From assembly GCA_013115145.1 (NCBI GenBank), contig JAAPAO010000166.1, forward strand, positions 1 through 59,037: a stretch of 59,037 bases of DNA, read 5' to 3'. Shown piece after piece: positions 33,168 through 43,526 of this stretch. Below the pieces are notes generated by a model. The model was not told where the DNA came from, did no database searches, and saw only the letters and a program-made list of their open reading frames with translations. Made by a program: the position numbers and the translations under genes. This DNA is from Perkinsus chesapeaki (taxonomy: Eukaryota; Perkinsozoa; Perkinsida; Perkinsidae). The first letter of the stretch is position 1. Each line of letters opens with the position of its first letter.

Positions 33168-33524
33168 ATGGCCGCCAAGGAGTCAACAAAACCGTTTCGG
33201 AAAAGAGACAGAAAATTTCCGGAATTTCTAGCCCAACTCAAACGTTGTCAAAGCAACGGAGCATATGAGGAGATGATACCGCCAAGCAGGAAGCAGTTCT
33301 CCGGGAGAGGACAACAACCGCCTGCACTTGGACAATCTCACAAGCTTTCACAACAACCGCCTGCACTTGGACAATCTCACAAGCTTTCACAACAACCGCC
33401 TGCACTTGAACAATCTCACAAGCTTTCACAACAACCGCCTGCACTTGAACAATCTCACAAGCTTTCACAACAATCGCCTGCACTTGGACAATCTCACAAG
33501 CTTTCACAGTATATAATCAATTGA
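33168..33524 (+). CDS. hypothetical repeat protein (five 13-residue repeats)
   Basis: 118 codons from the ATG at 33168. A basic N-terminal part (KPFRKRDRKFPEFLAQLKR) is followed by five repeats of QQPPALGQSHKLS. The repeats may be coding, but the 39-bp period keeps several frames open on both strands, so the frame alone is weak evidence. No homologue recognised. Confidence 0.35.
   Translation: MAAKESTKPFRKRDRKFPEFLAQLKRCQSNGAYEEMIPPSRKQFSGRGQQPPALGQSHKLSQQPPALGQSHKLSQQPPALEQSHKLSQQPPALEQSHKLSQQSPALGQSHKLSQYIIN
33312..33506. repeat. 39-bp tandem repeat, five copies
   Basis: Five uninterrupted copies of a 39-bp unit starting CAACAACCGCCTGCACTTGG, with only G/A and C/T differences between copies (GGACAA/GAACAA, CCGCC/TCGCC). 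Confidence 0.92.
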
Positions 33525-33667
33525 AAACGGCGTATCCAAAGCCGAATAGCAGCACTCCCGGCATCCCCACTAAACATGAACACAATACGCTTTCAACAAC
33601 AAGGGTTACAATATTGCTAGTTTGTTTGCCAGTACGTTCCGAATAGTAGTAAGCGACTTAATCTTCT

Positions 33668-35946
33668 TTACACATCAAAAAGCCAATCCATAATCTGCCA
33701 CACTGGTGCCATCATACCTTCTACTTGCGGGGCCAGTGAGGCTGTCAAACGCGACTTGTTAGAAGTATCACCGTCTTGCTGTGTGCCCGAAGCTGGCAAT
33801 GTGTACCCGACGTCATTCGTATCTTCATCAGCTCCCGAATTAATCAACTGACCATCAACTAACCATATCATTCGCTCACTCTAACACACTCCCTCACCGT
33901 GAACGACGAGAAGAAGGAGACAATTTCGGACACAATACACAATGCTGCCTTTGCATGATATTTCAGGTATAATATAAACGTATCGATAAGCCTGTACAGA
34001 AACAACTTAGTCTACGATGGAAGATGGCACACTGTACAGGAGAGGACCGTGTCACACAATCACTATTATATTCACACTTTGCCACCTTCGTGAAAATGAC
34101 CTTCATGGCGATCTATCATCCGCCGCATGCCAACACCCCACCCTCCACTGGTGCTACTTCTACGAACTACCGTCATCTACATGCCTATAATGGCGGTCAC
34201 TTTGATCCCATCTACCCTATCATCCTACAGTTCTTACCGGACTAGTGCAAGGCACAATACCAATCATAGTTCCCTCGAATAGAACACTGCCAGACAACTG
34301 TAGACAGTTACGAGCTGCTGCTGGTGAAGGGAGACAGACTGACACAATAACAACTATAATACCGTGTTCATAATGAATAAGACCAACGGTAGTATGATCA
34401 TATCTTCTGAATAATTTTGAACTGAAATATTTACAGTGCGAACCAAATTTCAGAAAATAGGATCTGCATGACGGTCTGGTTCCTACAGTAGAAGTGGTCG
34501 GTATTCCCGCGACTCGGCAATAAAGCTTCTGTCATACAACAACGATCATCGCGATTGCTCCGCAGCCCCAATCACAGCAGAACATACATAACCAAACTCT
34601 TCTGTGTATATTTACCGTGCATAAAGTTTCCATTGCCAACCCGACACTCCGCAATCTTCTCTCCCAGCACTGCCTCGATATGATGTCGAACCTAATCGAT
34701 TAGATGCGCATGCGTGCAACTTATTTCTTACCGCGACCGCCATCGCCGGGGCGAATCCGAAAACCGTAACCCAACATCCAGAAGATCTTCCGCTTCCCAT
34801 CGAAGCGAGGCCGCCGAAGGAGCCTCCAGCCACCGGACCAAACTGAGCAAACAAGTCGTCGGAACGCAGTTAGTTGGCAACTGTTATATTTTAGCCGATC
34901 TCCAACCAAGCAGTTCTAGACAGGTGTTCTGCTGATTCCCTACTACCCCCGAGTCCTCTGCCGTATACGCTCCTGCTCTGTTCTGTAGAACTCCACTGGT
35001 ATCCAACAACCCCCCACTTCTTGAAGTTGATTTAGTGGGGAAACTAGAGAACATCTGAAAAAGTGATGGTAAGCATCAACACGAGCCTTCAGCCCTGAAC
35101 CCCCATGAGTGGTTCCAGTTCCGCCGCCGCCCGACGAGATGCTCATTTGTATATTCAAATCCAAAGCAATCACTACTAGCCATTCTTATGCAGATTATGC
35201 TTATGCAGATCAATTGGGCTTGTCCTCAGAGATGGCCGGTAAAAGGGCACTGTGTTCGCGCTTTAAAATTAAAACAACAATAAGAAAAGGTCGTTCTCAT
35301 GCCAGCGTATACAGGCTTACAGTAGGGATATCATCGCAGCCAGGTGGAGGCAAATCTTCCCGCCCGCCGGCATACTCGAGGGGATCCCCGCCACCCATGT
35401 ACCCTCGAGAAGTTGGTGCACCTATAACGGTAAAATAATTAAACGCCTGAATAGTAAAATCCTGGTGCTCATCGTGGTTAGAAATACCACGAATTGACGG
35501 ATTTGAAGAAGCGGAAGAGCTGAGTCATGTGTTATGTGTTATAATATGACTATAGTGTAATGATGTAATATAGAGTAGTAGCAGCAGCACTGGGATGACA
35601 AGTAGTCTATAGCTTGTATACTGTACACTAAACTTCCAATTTACAACGAGCAATGGGTCTCTCGCAACTGCGTACTCAAACTACAGGGCAATGCAACGAT
35701 CAAGTCCTTTTATATTATCATACAAGCAAAGCAAGAGATTGAGAGTATCGATTCGAGACCATTGGATGATTCCACCGTATGACCTGTATCCCCGAATAAC
35801 TCGGCCTGCTGCCGTTGCTGCTTCAGCCCATATGTCGACTGCTGTTCCGTATGTTTCCTAAGATGCCTATCATCATCTGCATATCCACTGCTACCAAACA
35901 GACCGCCTCGAGGAGGAGTGTCATTAGACGGGGGAGGCCGAAACAT
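33668..35946 (-). CDS. NUP35/NUP53-like nucleoporin
   Basis: Nuclear pore inner-ring protein that binds NUP93, NUP155 and membranes. The N-terminal exon (ATG 35946) reads MFRPPPSNDTPPRGGLFGSS with FG-type motifs (GLFG, ELFG). An exon at 34842-34732 gives FGPVAGGSFGGLAS then CWVTVFGFAPAMAVA, the WVTVFGF signature of the MPPN/RRM domain of this family; a 40-nt intron joins it to 34691-34616 (VRHHIEAVLGEKIAECRVGN), matching the next RRM elements. The last exon ends APVWQIMDWLFDV, like the C-terminal amphipathic membrane-binding helix ending WLFGW in fungal and animal proteins. Exons between 35.7 and 34.9 kb and between 34.6 and 33.9 kb are incompletely resolved. Confidence 0.72.
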
Positions 35947-36029
35947 AATAATGATTAAATACCTAACGCAAGTGCTGAACCAGCAGCAGCTGATGATGAT
36001 ATTGCTGTACATTTTCTCTTCTTTCACAT

Positions 36030-36300
36030 ATAAAGTTCCTATATAAAGTTCCTATATCAAGTTCCTATATAAAGTTCCTACATGAAGTTCCTATATAAAG
36101 TTCCTATATAAAGTTCCTATATAAAGTTCCTATATAAAGTTCCTATATAAAGTTCCTATATAAAGTTCCTATATAAAGTTCCTATATAAAGTTCCTATAT
36201 AAAGTTCCTATATAAAGTTCCTATATAAAGTTCCTATATAATGTTCCTATATAAAGTTCCTATATAAAGTTCCTATATAAAGTTGGTATATAAAGTTGGC
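36030..36300. repeat. 13-bp minisatellite, about 20 copies
   Basis: Unit CCTATATAAAGTT repeated head to tail with few variants (ATATCAAG, ACATGAAG, ATATAATG, GTTGGTATA). Each plus-strand unit contains TATATAAA. It starts about 80 bp upstream of the NUP35-like start codon (minus strand), so it lies in that gene's 5' region. Confidence 0.95.
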
Positions 36301-36740
36301 ATACAAAAATAGGGAGCGTAACCCTACTAGTAATCCCATAAATACATAAACCTTTTCTAGTGCTACTTCTTATAAAAGCTATCAGCCGACAACAATATCT
36401 ATTGCAATCGTTCTTCGATGGTTGCTCATCTATAGTACTCCGCGACCTTCCTTCCTTCATCCACACTACCATATGCTACAATAGCTCAAGTGAGATTGGA
36501 GGTACGTTGAGGCGAAACTGTCCCTTTACGGCTCTTATAAATCGACAGGCAGTCCTTCAATTGGGAATTACTAGAACCAAAAGACAATGGAGTAGATCCA
36601 CAAAGGTAAAAAATATAATAGACCGACTACCGATTCCAGTGGAGTAGCGGATAATAATACCAATGGTCAACATGGTGCATATCTTAGCTTGAACCGTGCA
36701 AAATACAAAGTAGGTTACCTCATGTAGGTCAAGACGGGTA

Positions 36741-37901
36741 TCAAATAAAAACCGCTTCCCATGTATCGATCCACTCTCCATCGATCGACCCCCTTCTAGA
36801 CAGGGGACTGAACCCATCACAAATTTGTCTCCCAAAGCAGCGTTCCAATCCGAATGTCGGCAATTTCGCGGCGCCTCTCATTTTCCCACAAGGCATAGCC
36901 CAAACCTCATCATCGTTTCTCGATGATCTTCTTGTTGCCTTCAACCGCTCATCATTGCCTGCCCCAGTTATCCACACTCCCCCCTGCGGCCTCGCAAACA
37001 CACGGTGCCAGGCCGTGGGAGCTGCCGACCGTCTATGTGGCATAGGGAAGGGACCAAGACACGTCGGCTTGTCTTGGAGATCGACAACCCATAGAGCCCA
37101 GTGGCCACTCTTCTTAATATACGCCAATACGTACGCGACGGGTCTCTGCTGATTGATATCGATTGAGGCTGCGGCGCAGTCGCCAAGTGTGCCGATCTCC
37201 TTCCAACCGCTACCTTCATCCCACATGGCAACCGACCGCATACCTGGTGACATGTCTAGTACAACTATAAGACGGTCAAAGGCCTCTCCTTTAGCCCTAT
37301 ACGCGGCGAAACAATGGGGGACAGATCTTGTGCGACAAATGACCTCTACCTCAGGACCATTCATAGGGATCCTGGCGATTCTGAAAGGCCCCCAAAGGCC
37401 GTAGACACAATTCGTGCCAGCGGTGAGAAAGAAGAACCGAGAGCGGCCGCCAGAGACCATCAGCTCCTCATCCACCCAGTCGCGGGAATAGCGATACACT
37501 CCAGAGCTGCGAGCGCAGATTATTCGACCGTCGGGAGCCATACAGGCGACATCCAACGGACCTAGTACGAATCTTGCTTTATTCGACCTATGTGGTATCC
37601 TTCTTTTAACGGTGAGACTGTTAACTTCACAGATCCAGCGAGGCAACGGCCCTTCCCCGTCAATTGTCGACACACCTTTCAGTAGCATGAGTCCATTCCC
37701 ATCAGGCCTCCTCAAGCACCTTCTAACATTCATCGTCGGGACTCTACTCACTCGCGCGAATCCAGCCATAACTGGCCTCGAGTATGACCATATTATCACC
37801 AATAAATCCTCGGGGACATCTACACAATTTGAAGATATCTTTTGCAAGGTTAAGGCGACCCGATGAACTTCTGACGGAATGGCGGGTGACCTGGCATGCA
37901 T
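36741..37901 (-). CDS. F-box/beta-propeller-like protein of unknown function
   Basis: 386 residues, intronless, ATG at 37901. The N terminus VDVPEDLLVIIWSYSRPVMA resembles the start of F-box-like domains (LP..LL..I.SY). The remainder shows repeated beta-strand pairs with short hydrophobic/aromatic motifs every 40-50 residues (GPLDVACMAPDGRII, GVYRYSRDW, VYGLWGPFRIARIP, AAYRAKGEAFDRLIVV), as in a propeller of Kelch or NHL kind. No exact family can be named. If the F-box is real it would act as a substrate adaptor of an SCF ubiquitin ligase; that is inference. Confidence 0.6.
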   Translation of the reverse strand: MHARSPAIPSEVHRVALTLQKISSNCVDVPEDLLVIIWSYSRPVMAGFARVSRVPTMNVRRCLRRPDGNGLMLLKGVSTIDGEGPLPRWICEVNSLTVKRRIPHRSNKARFVLGPLDVACMAPDGRIICARSSGVYRYSRDWVDEELMVSGGRSRFFFLTAGTNCVYGLWGPFRIARIPMNGPEVEVICRTRSVPHCFAAYRAKGEAFDRLIVVLDMSPGMRSVAMWDEGSGWKEIGTLGDCAAASIDINQQRPVAYVLAYIKKSGHWALWVVDLQDKPTCLGPFPMPHRRSAAPTAWHRVFARPQGGVWITGAGNDERLKATRRSSRNDDEVWAMPCGKMRGAAKLPTFGLERCFGRQICDGFSPLSRRGSIDGEWIDTWEAVFI

Positions 37902-38609
37902 CTAAACAACTGAAGCAAAGATACGCCAGTAGCCAAGACCGTAAAGCTCGATCCGTGAAGGGCATAGATAATGGTACCCATACACGACCTAAAAGGATTC
38001 CAGATATCAATTACAACAATACCACCTTAAAGGCTCTCGATCGTTACGTGCTTCATCACGAAGCTCAACTGTTACTACGTAACGGCACCCCCCTTAACTT
38101 TCAGCACCCTATAGGGAACTGGCTTCGATATGCACTGGACATATCGGAGGGACATATCGTATGAGCCTCAGTCGATAAAACTATCAGCATTATAACAGTG
38201 CTAACGCAGCCCTATTAAGAGCTTGTGCCATCTACAGTCATAAGAGAGATAACGTGCATCATCGCCTGCCAGCCAATAGCATCTTCGTTACATACAAAAC
38301 CCTACCTACTCCTTTATAAAACTCAATCAACTATCAAGTATCTTCCTAGAAAACATTACGGTAAACCTGGGTAGTCAGTAATGAGCTGCTGTTGACTTTC
38401 ACTAGTCCTCAGTAAAAGATATCCTACACATTCACGACGACAAGGTACTAGGAAAGTATTCCACTCGAGGTTGATGAGCATATCGTATTAACCGAATGGC
38501 TCAAATCAACGTTTGTGGTCGTAACAAGTATAATGCTACATTTGAAAAAAGGGCTTCATCATCGGTCTTCAATCGACGATCAATTCGATGCTATATCGAT
38601 TATAGTAGT
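37902..38609. other. intergenic, no supported gene
   Basis: A plus-strand open frame of 126 codons (37784-38164) overlaps the 5' end of the minus-strand gene and has no features, so it is likely chance. The rest is AT-rich and holds the 3' end of the ATP-grasp gene. Confidence 0.4.
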
Positions 38610-40169
38610 TCAGCAGTCGTAATGCTTGAGAAACTCCTGGGCGGCCTCCTTGTCTAGCTTGATGGCCAGCGAACCGACCTTCTGCAAATCTTTCAAAGGT
38701 GCCTTAAAGATAAGATCCGCCAGCCACGTAGGTTGACCCTCTTCTGGACCAACAATATGTTCACCTTCGGAAATCAAAGTATTATTGCTAACAACCTCAA
38801 CTCCCTCCATGTGGTCCCATTGCCTCGTAAATGAAAGATCAGATATCTTTCCAGACTTCAATGCATTTATAGTAGAGCATGCTATAGCGTATCTTTGGTC
38901 AAAAGGTAGCATCACAGGCACACTGGGAATTCCCACAGACAACAGGAGCTCCTCGTCGACCAGATCAACACCATTGGCAATCTTGTTCATCATGTGCACA
39001 GGTCCACCACCGAGCCTGGCATTGACCTCGATAAGCTTGGGGCCTCGACTGGTGTACTTCCCTTCAACATGGAAAACACCATCACTGAAGCCCATAGCCG
39101 ATACAGAGTCGACAGCCATCTGCCTCAGACCTTCGACCTCATCATTAGCAAGCATACTGGGCATTACATCCCACGTCTCCATAAAGTAAGGTTCAACAGT
39201 TGGGCCATTGTCATGGACAGCGGCGTACACACATTTACCATTACACATAACAGTGTCAATGTCGACCTCGGCACCGTCAAGATACTCTTCCAGCATAAAG
39301 CCGCCAAATTGCACCTTAGGGCCACCGGAGAGGTCTCCAACGTCCTCGCTGAACTCGCCATCAACAACAACCATATTGGCAATTAGATCGTATGTCTCCT
39401 TATAGGTCTTTCTGAGGTCATCCATAGAAGATACCTTCTTAACGCCCTGGGAGGCCGAACCACATAAAGGCTTCAAGACAGCTGGGAACCCAACAGCCTT
39501 GGCCGCCGCATCTAGATCCTCTTCAGATTTGATAAGGTAGTTCTCAACACTTGGCAGACCGGCCCTCTTCAAAGCTTGTCGAGCAGCATACTTGTCTCTA
39601 GCGGTCATGATGGACTTCTCAGAGGCACAACGAAGCCCTAGAGCCTCTCCTATCTTAGACATGGTTTGAAGGCAAAGCTCATAGAAGGTACAGATACCAT
39701 CAATACGATCAAGCTGCTTCAGAGCAGCGACGGTCTCCTCGCATACCTCATCCTGGTCAGGTGACATAATATCAATAGGTATGAACTTAAAGGCTTTGCC
39801 TTCTTCAACCAAGGAGTTACACCAAGCATCTGGCTGGTCTACTAGCACCACATTAACACCCAAATCATGGGCACGTTCATATATGAATCTCTTGCCGGGA
39901 TAACCCGTACCGTAGAACACAATAGTGCTGCCCTTCAGCAGCCTGAGACGAAGGTCTTGAGATTCCTGCGTTCGAGCAGTTAGTAGTTCAACAGGTATCT
40001 TGGCCAACATAGAGTAGTCGGTACCAGGGAAAAGGGTAGAAGGCTGATCCACAGACGAGTGGACACTGGCAGTGTCTTCCTCGGTGGTAGAAGCGTCAGA
40101 GGGGGGAGCGCTGGTCGCCAAGGTCTTTGAGTTCAGACTAAGATCGGCAGATTGGAGAGCAAATGCCAT
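38610..40169 (-). CDS. ATP-grasp ligase, carnosine synthase-like
   Basis: 519 residues, intronless. Carnosine synthase-type ATP-grasp enzymes join an amino acid (beta-alanine or GABA) to histidine, using ATP through an acyl-phosphate. The protein has a disordered Ser/Thr-rich N terminus, a Rossmann-like pre-ATP domain (GSTIVFYGTGYPGKRFIYER), then the ATP-grasp: GFPAVLKPLCGSASQGVKKV (P-loop Lys and glycine loop), GFMLEEYLDGAEVDIDTV, and GVFHVEGKYT...KLIEVNARLGGGPVH, whose Glu-x-Asn residues bind Mg-ATP. The last motif matches vertebrate CARNS1 closely. It could also be a related ligase with another substrate. It shares a 558-bp upstream region with the divergent VAP gene. Confidence 0.82.
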   Translation of the reverse strand: MAFALQSADLSLNSKTLATSAPPSDASTTEEDTASVHSSVDQPSTLFPGTDYSMLAKIPVELLTARTQESQDLRLRLLKGSTIVFYGTGYPGKRFIYERAHDLGVNVVLVDQPDAWCNSLVEEGKAFKFIPIDIMSPDQDEVCEETVAALKQLDRIDGICTFYELCLQTMSKIGEALGLRCASEKSIMTARDKYAARQALKRAGLPSVENYLIKSEEDLDAAAKAVGFPAVLKPLCGSASQGVKKVSSMDDLRKTYKETYDLIANMVVVDGEFSEDVGDLSGGPKVQFGGFMLEEYLDGAEVDIDTVMCNGKCVYAAVHDNGPTVEPYFMETWDVMPSMLANDEVEGLRQMAVDSVSAMGFSDGVFHVEGKYTSRGPKLIEVNARLGGGPVHMMNKIANGVDLVDEELLLSVGIPSVPVMLPFDQRYAIACSTINALKSGKISDLSFTRQWDHMEGVEVVSNNTLISEGEHIVGPEEGQPTWLADLIFKAPLKDLQKVGSLAIKLDKEAAQEFLKHYDC

Positions 40170-40727
40170 GAGGAAAAAGTACTAAAGGCAATTAATAATG
40201 TAATACACCGTTTGGACAAAAGATTCAAACAAGGTCGGATTGGATACTGCTCTAGCGCCAGAACACAACGCAGTATGTGATTCGATCGCCCTACCGGTTG
40301 GCTAGGAAATGCTAGTCGCGGGTTGCATTATAAAAACTCCCTATTAGAGAGTCTCTAATATAGTAACCATTTTATTAAATCATTTAGTGCGTATATCGGT
40401 ATGAAATCATGAGACTAGAATAACGTAACGACTAAGAGCACCATTTGTCGAACAATGCGCCCAATTGTCGATGGTGTTGTGCGATAGGGCTACAATGATA
40501 AATAGTAGGATAATATGGTCTCAAGCAGCATGCAAGTCATTTAATACACTGGCAATATCAAACTCATTAGAATATGTGCCAAGACATGAAGGAAGACTTC
40601 AGCCGACCTATCCCCACAAGAAGTTTGTGACCGTTAAGGAATATCAAGAGAGTTCAAGAGAAGCAAGATCTTCTCGTGACACTCGTAATTGTTCGTACTA
40701 TCTGACTTTCAGGTTTTACTGTCCACC
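40170..40727. promoter_or_regulatory. shared intergenic region of a divergent gene pair
   Basis: 558 bp separate the start codons of the ATP-grasp gene (-) and the VAP gene (+). A CTGACTTTCAG acceptor-like site lies 15 bp before the VAP start, consistent with a 5' UTR intron or spliced-leader addition. No named promoter element recognised. Confidence 0.5.
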
Positions 40728-41545
40728 ATGGCCGGTAGCTCTCTAGTAACCGTTAAGCCTGGGGAGATAACCTTCCCCACGACCCTCTACCAATCGGTTA
40801 CTACTATTCTCAGGCTTGATAATAAAACAGACAAGAAACGCTCTGTTGCTTATAAGATTAAAACCACTGCTCCTCGGAAGTATCTTGTTCGTCCTTCTAG
40901 CGGTGTCATTGGCCCTGGTGAATCCGCCGACATTCAGATCATCCTTCAGCCTCAAACTGCAGACCCCTCCAACGATCATGATCGCTTCCTTATCCAGACG
41001 GCTGTGTCCAAGTCTGGCCGCTCACTCGACCGCGAGGAATGGGGCAAGCTTGCTAAGGGCGAGGTTGAAGAACAAAAGATACGCGTTGTCTTCAAGGCAG
41101 CACCGGCAGCATCTGAGCCTTCCCCGGAGGCTCCCAGCGGTGGTGATGGCAGCGATGACCTTCGTGCTAAGTACGATGAACTTATACAATACACTTTGAG
41201 CGTTGAGAAGGACAAGAGAAGGCTAGAAAAGGAAATAGAAGCAGTAAGTGGGATAACCATATGTTTATTGGTATTAGGATTTATATCGGGGATCTTATAT
41301 ACTTATCAATATTTATATTATTATTATCAATTAATTGTTGTTTTATATTTGCAATCTTGTATATTGATCAATATTTATCAGCCATGTGTTCAATTACAAG
41401 GTGAACCCATGTTGTTAGCGTCATTTAGGTTAAGCAGTCTGGCCAAGGGTCTTCGTCCGTCGGTGGTTTTTCTACGGTGACTTTATTAATAAGTATGATG
41501 ATTGCTGTTATACTAGCCAGAGTTGCTGCATTATTCGGCTACTAA
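40728..41545 (+). CDS. VAP family protein (MSP domain, tail-anchored)
   Basis: ER membrane adaptor that binds FFAT-motif proteins at membrane contact sites. Exons 40728-41243 and 41438-41545 join in phase (207 residues, 194-nt intron). Residues 1-120 are an MSP domain: EITFPTTL, then VAYKIKTTAPRKYLVRPSSG, with the VAP signature of a Lys-rich first half and the GVIGPGESADIQIILQP strand. A coiled coil (DELIQYTLSVEKDKRRLEKEI) and a C-terminal hydrophobic tail (STVTLLISMMIAVILARVAA) follow. Skipping the splice would keep the frame open for 80 codons into a hydrophobic stretch, but GTAAGT at 41244 and the fitting VAP tail make the spliced form far more likely. Confidence 0.9.
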
Positions 41546-41820
41546 TCAATGACATCTCCACGGAGTGCGCTCCAATTCAGACATTGCACATGAAAAGCTT
41601 CAATCCTATCAACTTGTTGCGTTACCTAGTCAATGCTCGAACACGGCGATAGATGAAGGAAGGCGGCGGGCTTTCATAGGCGTTAAATTGACCGAGAAAT
41701 TCCCACTTTATGGGAAAACGAAAGAAAACTTGGAAAAAATAACAAGAACGTGTTGAAACAGTTGCATGGATGTAAGCAGGGAAGCAGGCGAAAGTGGTGT
41801 TGGTCTATAGTAGTTTGACT

Positions 41821-43032
41821 ATGTTCAGTGGCATAGGCCATTCACAATCAACTAGGGACGTCCAAAGGGGTCAAGGTCTCCGTGACACGATAAGGAGATA
41901 TGGCTGCACCTTGGGCATGCAGATGGGTGGTGCTAGGAGGTAAGTGGGAAATAGCAGATCAGTAGGGAATCAGGTAGGCTGTAGGACAAGCTCTATCGGA
42001 AGTCTATCTCAATTGAACGGTGGAGTGCAGCAACAGCAGCAGCGTTGGGCTGGAGCCACTATGGAAAGGGGATCGGTGGCATCATCATCATGTATAAATA
42101 AGCCTGCAGGATTTGGTACACGACTGGAGGTAAGGTATGTTGGGCAAAAGAGGGAGGAGGAGGCTTTGAGGAACGAGTACAGGTTTATCTTTCCAAGCCG
42201 CTCTTTTTATATATAGCCTTCATTCTGATAAGATATGATTATAACATATATAAGTATGTAACTTATAATATAGTATAATTAATATATTATATAGTATATA
42301 ATTAGTATAATTAATATATTATATAGTATATAATTAGTATAATTAATATAACTTATAATTATGATAAGATTATAACATCTGATAAGCTCCTTTTCCTTTA
42401 TAGCGGGCTTGCTTATATGTTTCTACCTCTTATCTGCGTAGGGCTCTCCTTTCCTTTTCTGTAGAAGTTAACCCCTCTCAGGACGTTTCCTCTAGCTCGG
42501 TCGTAGAGCCTCCACCACCAAAGCGTCGGCTCACAGTCGGCCATCTCATTGGTCTGTCACAGTCCCAGGCAATAGAGCCAACCTTACCCTCTAATAACGT
42601 ATCAATACCATTCACACAGTTCGACTCCACTAATCCTGGGTTGAGCCTGTCACTTGAAGGTAGTAGTAGGGCTTTGAATCGGCGCATCGGAAAATGGGTA
42701 ATCAGCGGAGCCGACGCCGAGTATCGCTGATACCCTACCACCGACCCTCCCACCGTCACCGAGACCGAAGGATCGAAGACAAGAGCAGACAAAGGTATCT
42801 TTTCTGTTGATATTGCGGGCTAGGTTATTGGCAGGTCGGAGGGGGACAGGCGACACAAAAGACAGTCGAGAGGAGAAGTCCTATGAAGCTGGATATGGGG
42901 ACGCAGATGTCTGCGTGTAGGGGAAACTTTGATGAAGATGAGGATGATGAGGGCAAGCTTGACGGAAAGGAAGGAATAAGTGGGTTCAGCTCGATCATCG
43001 ATGGCCACACTTTACCTCCAAACACCTATTAA
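41821..43032 (+). CDS. hypothetical Ser/Pro-rich, probably nuclear protein
   Basis: Five exons join in frame: 41821-41939, 41985-42129, 42482-42659, 42706-42794, 42835-43032 (242 residues; introns 45, 352, 46 and 40 nt). It starts MFSGIGHSQSTRD, has a Gln run (QQQQQ), a PPPPKRR basic cluster that could be a nuclear localisation signal, a Pro-rich part (LPPTLPPSPRPKDRR) and an acidic patch (FDEDEDDEGK) near the end. It appears mostly disordered. No family recognised. The five consistent splices strongly support a real gene even though no domain does. Confidence 0.7.
42240..42360. repeat. 32-bp AT-only tandem repeat in an intron
   Basis: About two and a half copies of a 32-bp unit (AGTATAATTAATATATTATA...) in the long second intron of the preceding gene (42130-42481). 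Confidence 0.8.
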
Positions 43033-43103
43033 TGCAATCTATGTTAATAAATACTAGGTATCTACTCTAATATCTCTGAACATTCACTCTATCACTATTC
43101 ACT

Positions 43104-43382
43104 CTATAAACGAGCAGGATTGGTAGGATCACACTTTAACCACACAAAGTAGTCGATGGACTCGGAGGAAAATGTAGCCCCAAAGAAATCGAATAAATAG
43201 CACTTTCGTGTTCCACAAAGATCTACATCTCTTGTTTCTGTGTAATGACTCATTGGGACTGATGAGTAGATGGCCGAGTAGCTTGCAGTGTACCCTACTA
43301 TGAGCGGCGGACTGAAATGTTGCTTATCCGAGATATATACAGTTACGGGATAAGTTGGACAATGCGTATACACGTATGACAT
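43104..43382 (-). CDS. hypothetical small protein
   Basis: 92 codons from an ATG at 43382, no signal peptide. It has two cysteines in DLCGTRKCYLF and one near the end (WLKCDP), aromatic-rich. Vaguely like the small lineage-specific proteins elsewhere in the window, but no clear homology. It may lie in the 5' region of the plus-strand genes and be chance. Confidence 0.28.
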   Translation of the reverse strand: MSYVYTHCPTYPVTVYISDKQHFSPPLIVGYTASYSAIYSSVPMSHYTETRDVDLCGTRKCYLFDFFGATFSSESIDYFVWLKCDPTNPARL

Positions 43383-43526
43383 ATAGTATATCCTACTGGT
43401 ATCGCCGCCCGATGTGATATTATCCTAGCATCAGCTCAATCACAGACGTCAAGTGTCTACTCATTTCACAGTGCTGCTAGCGCTTGCTCATTGCCATACC
43501 ACGCTCGTATCCTAGCTCCTCCTCAG

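Noticed and set aside
33328-33516. Alternative frames across the 39-bp repeat as separate genes
   Set aside because: They are open only because the repeat period is a multiple of three; no independent start, domain or splice support.
37784-38164. Plus-strand 126-codon open frame
   Set aside because: It overlaps the 5' end of the well-supported minus-strand gene, has no domain, and its composition follows the antisense of that gene.
41244-41437. Hydrophobic read-through extension of the VAP protein
   Set aside because: A canonical GTAAGT donor and an in-phase exon encoding a normal VAP tail anchor explain the gene better.
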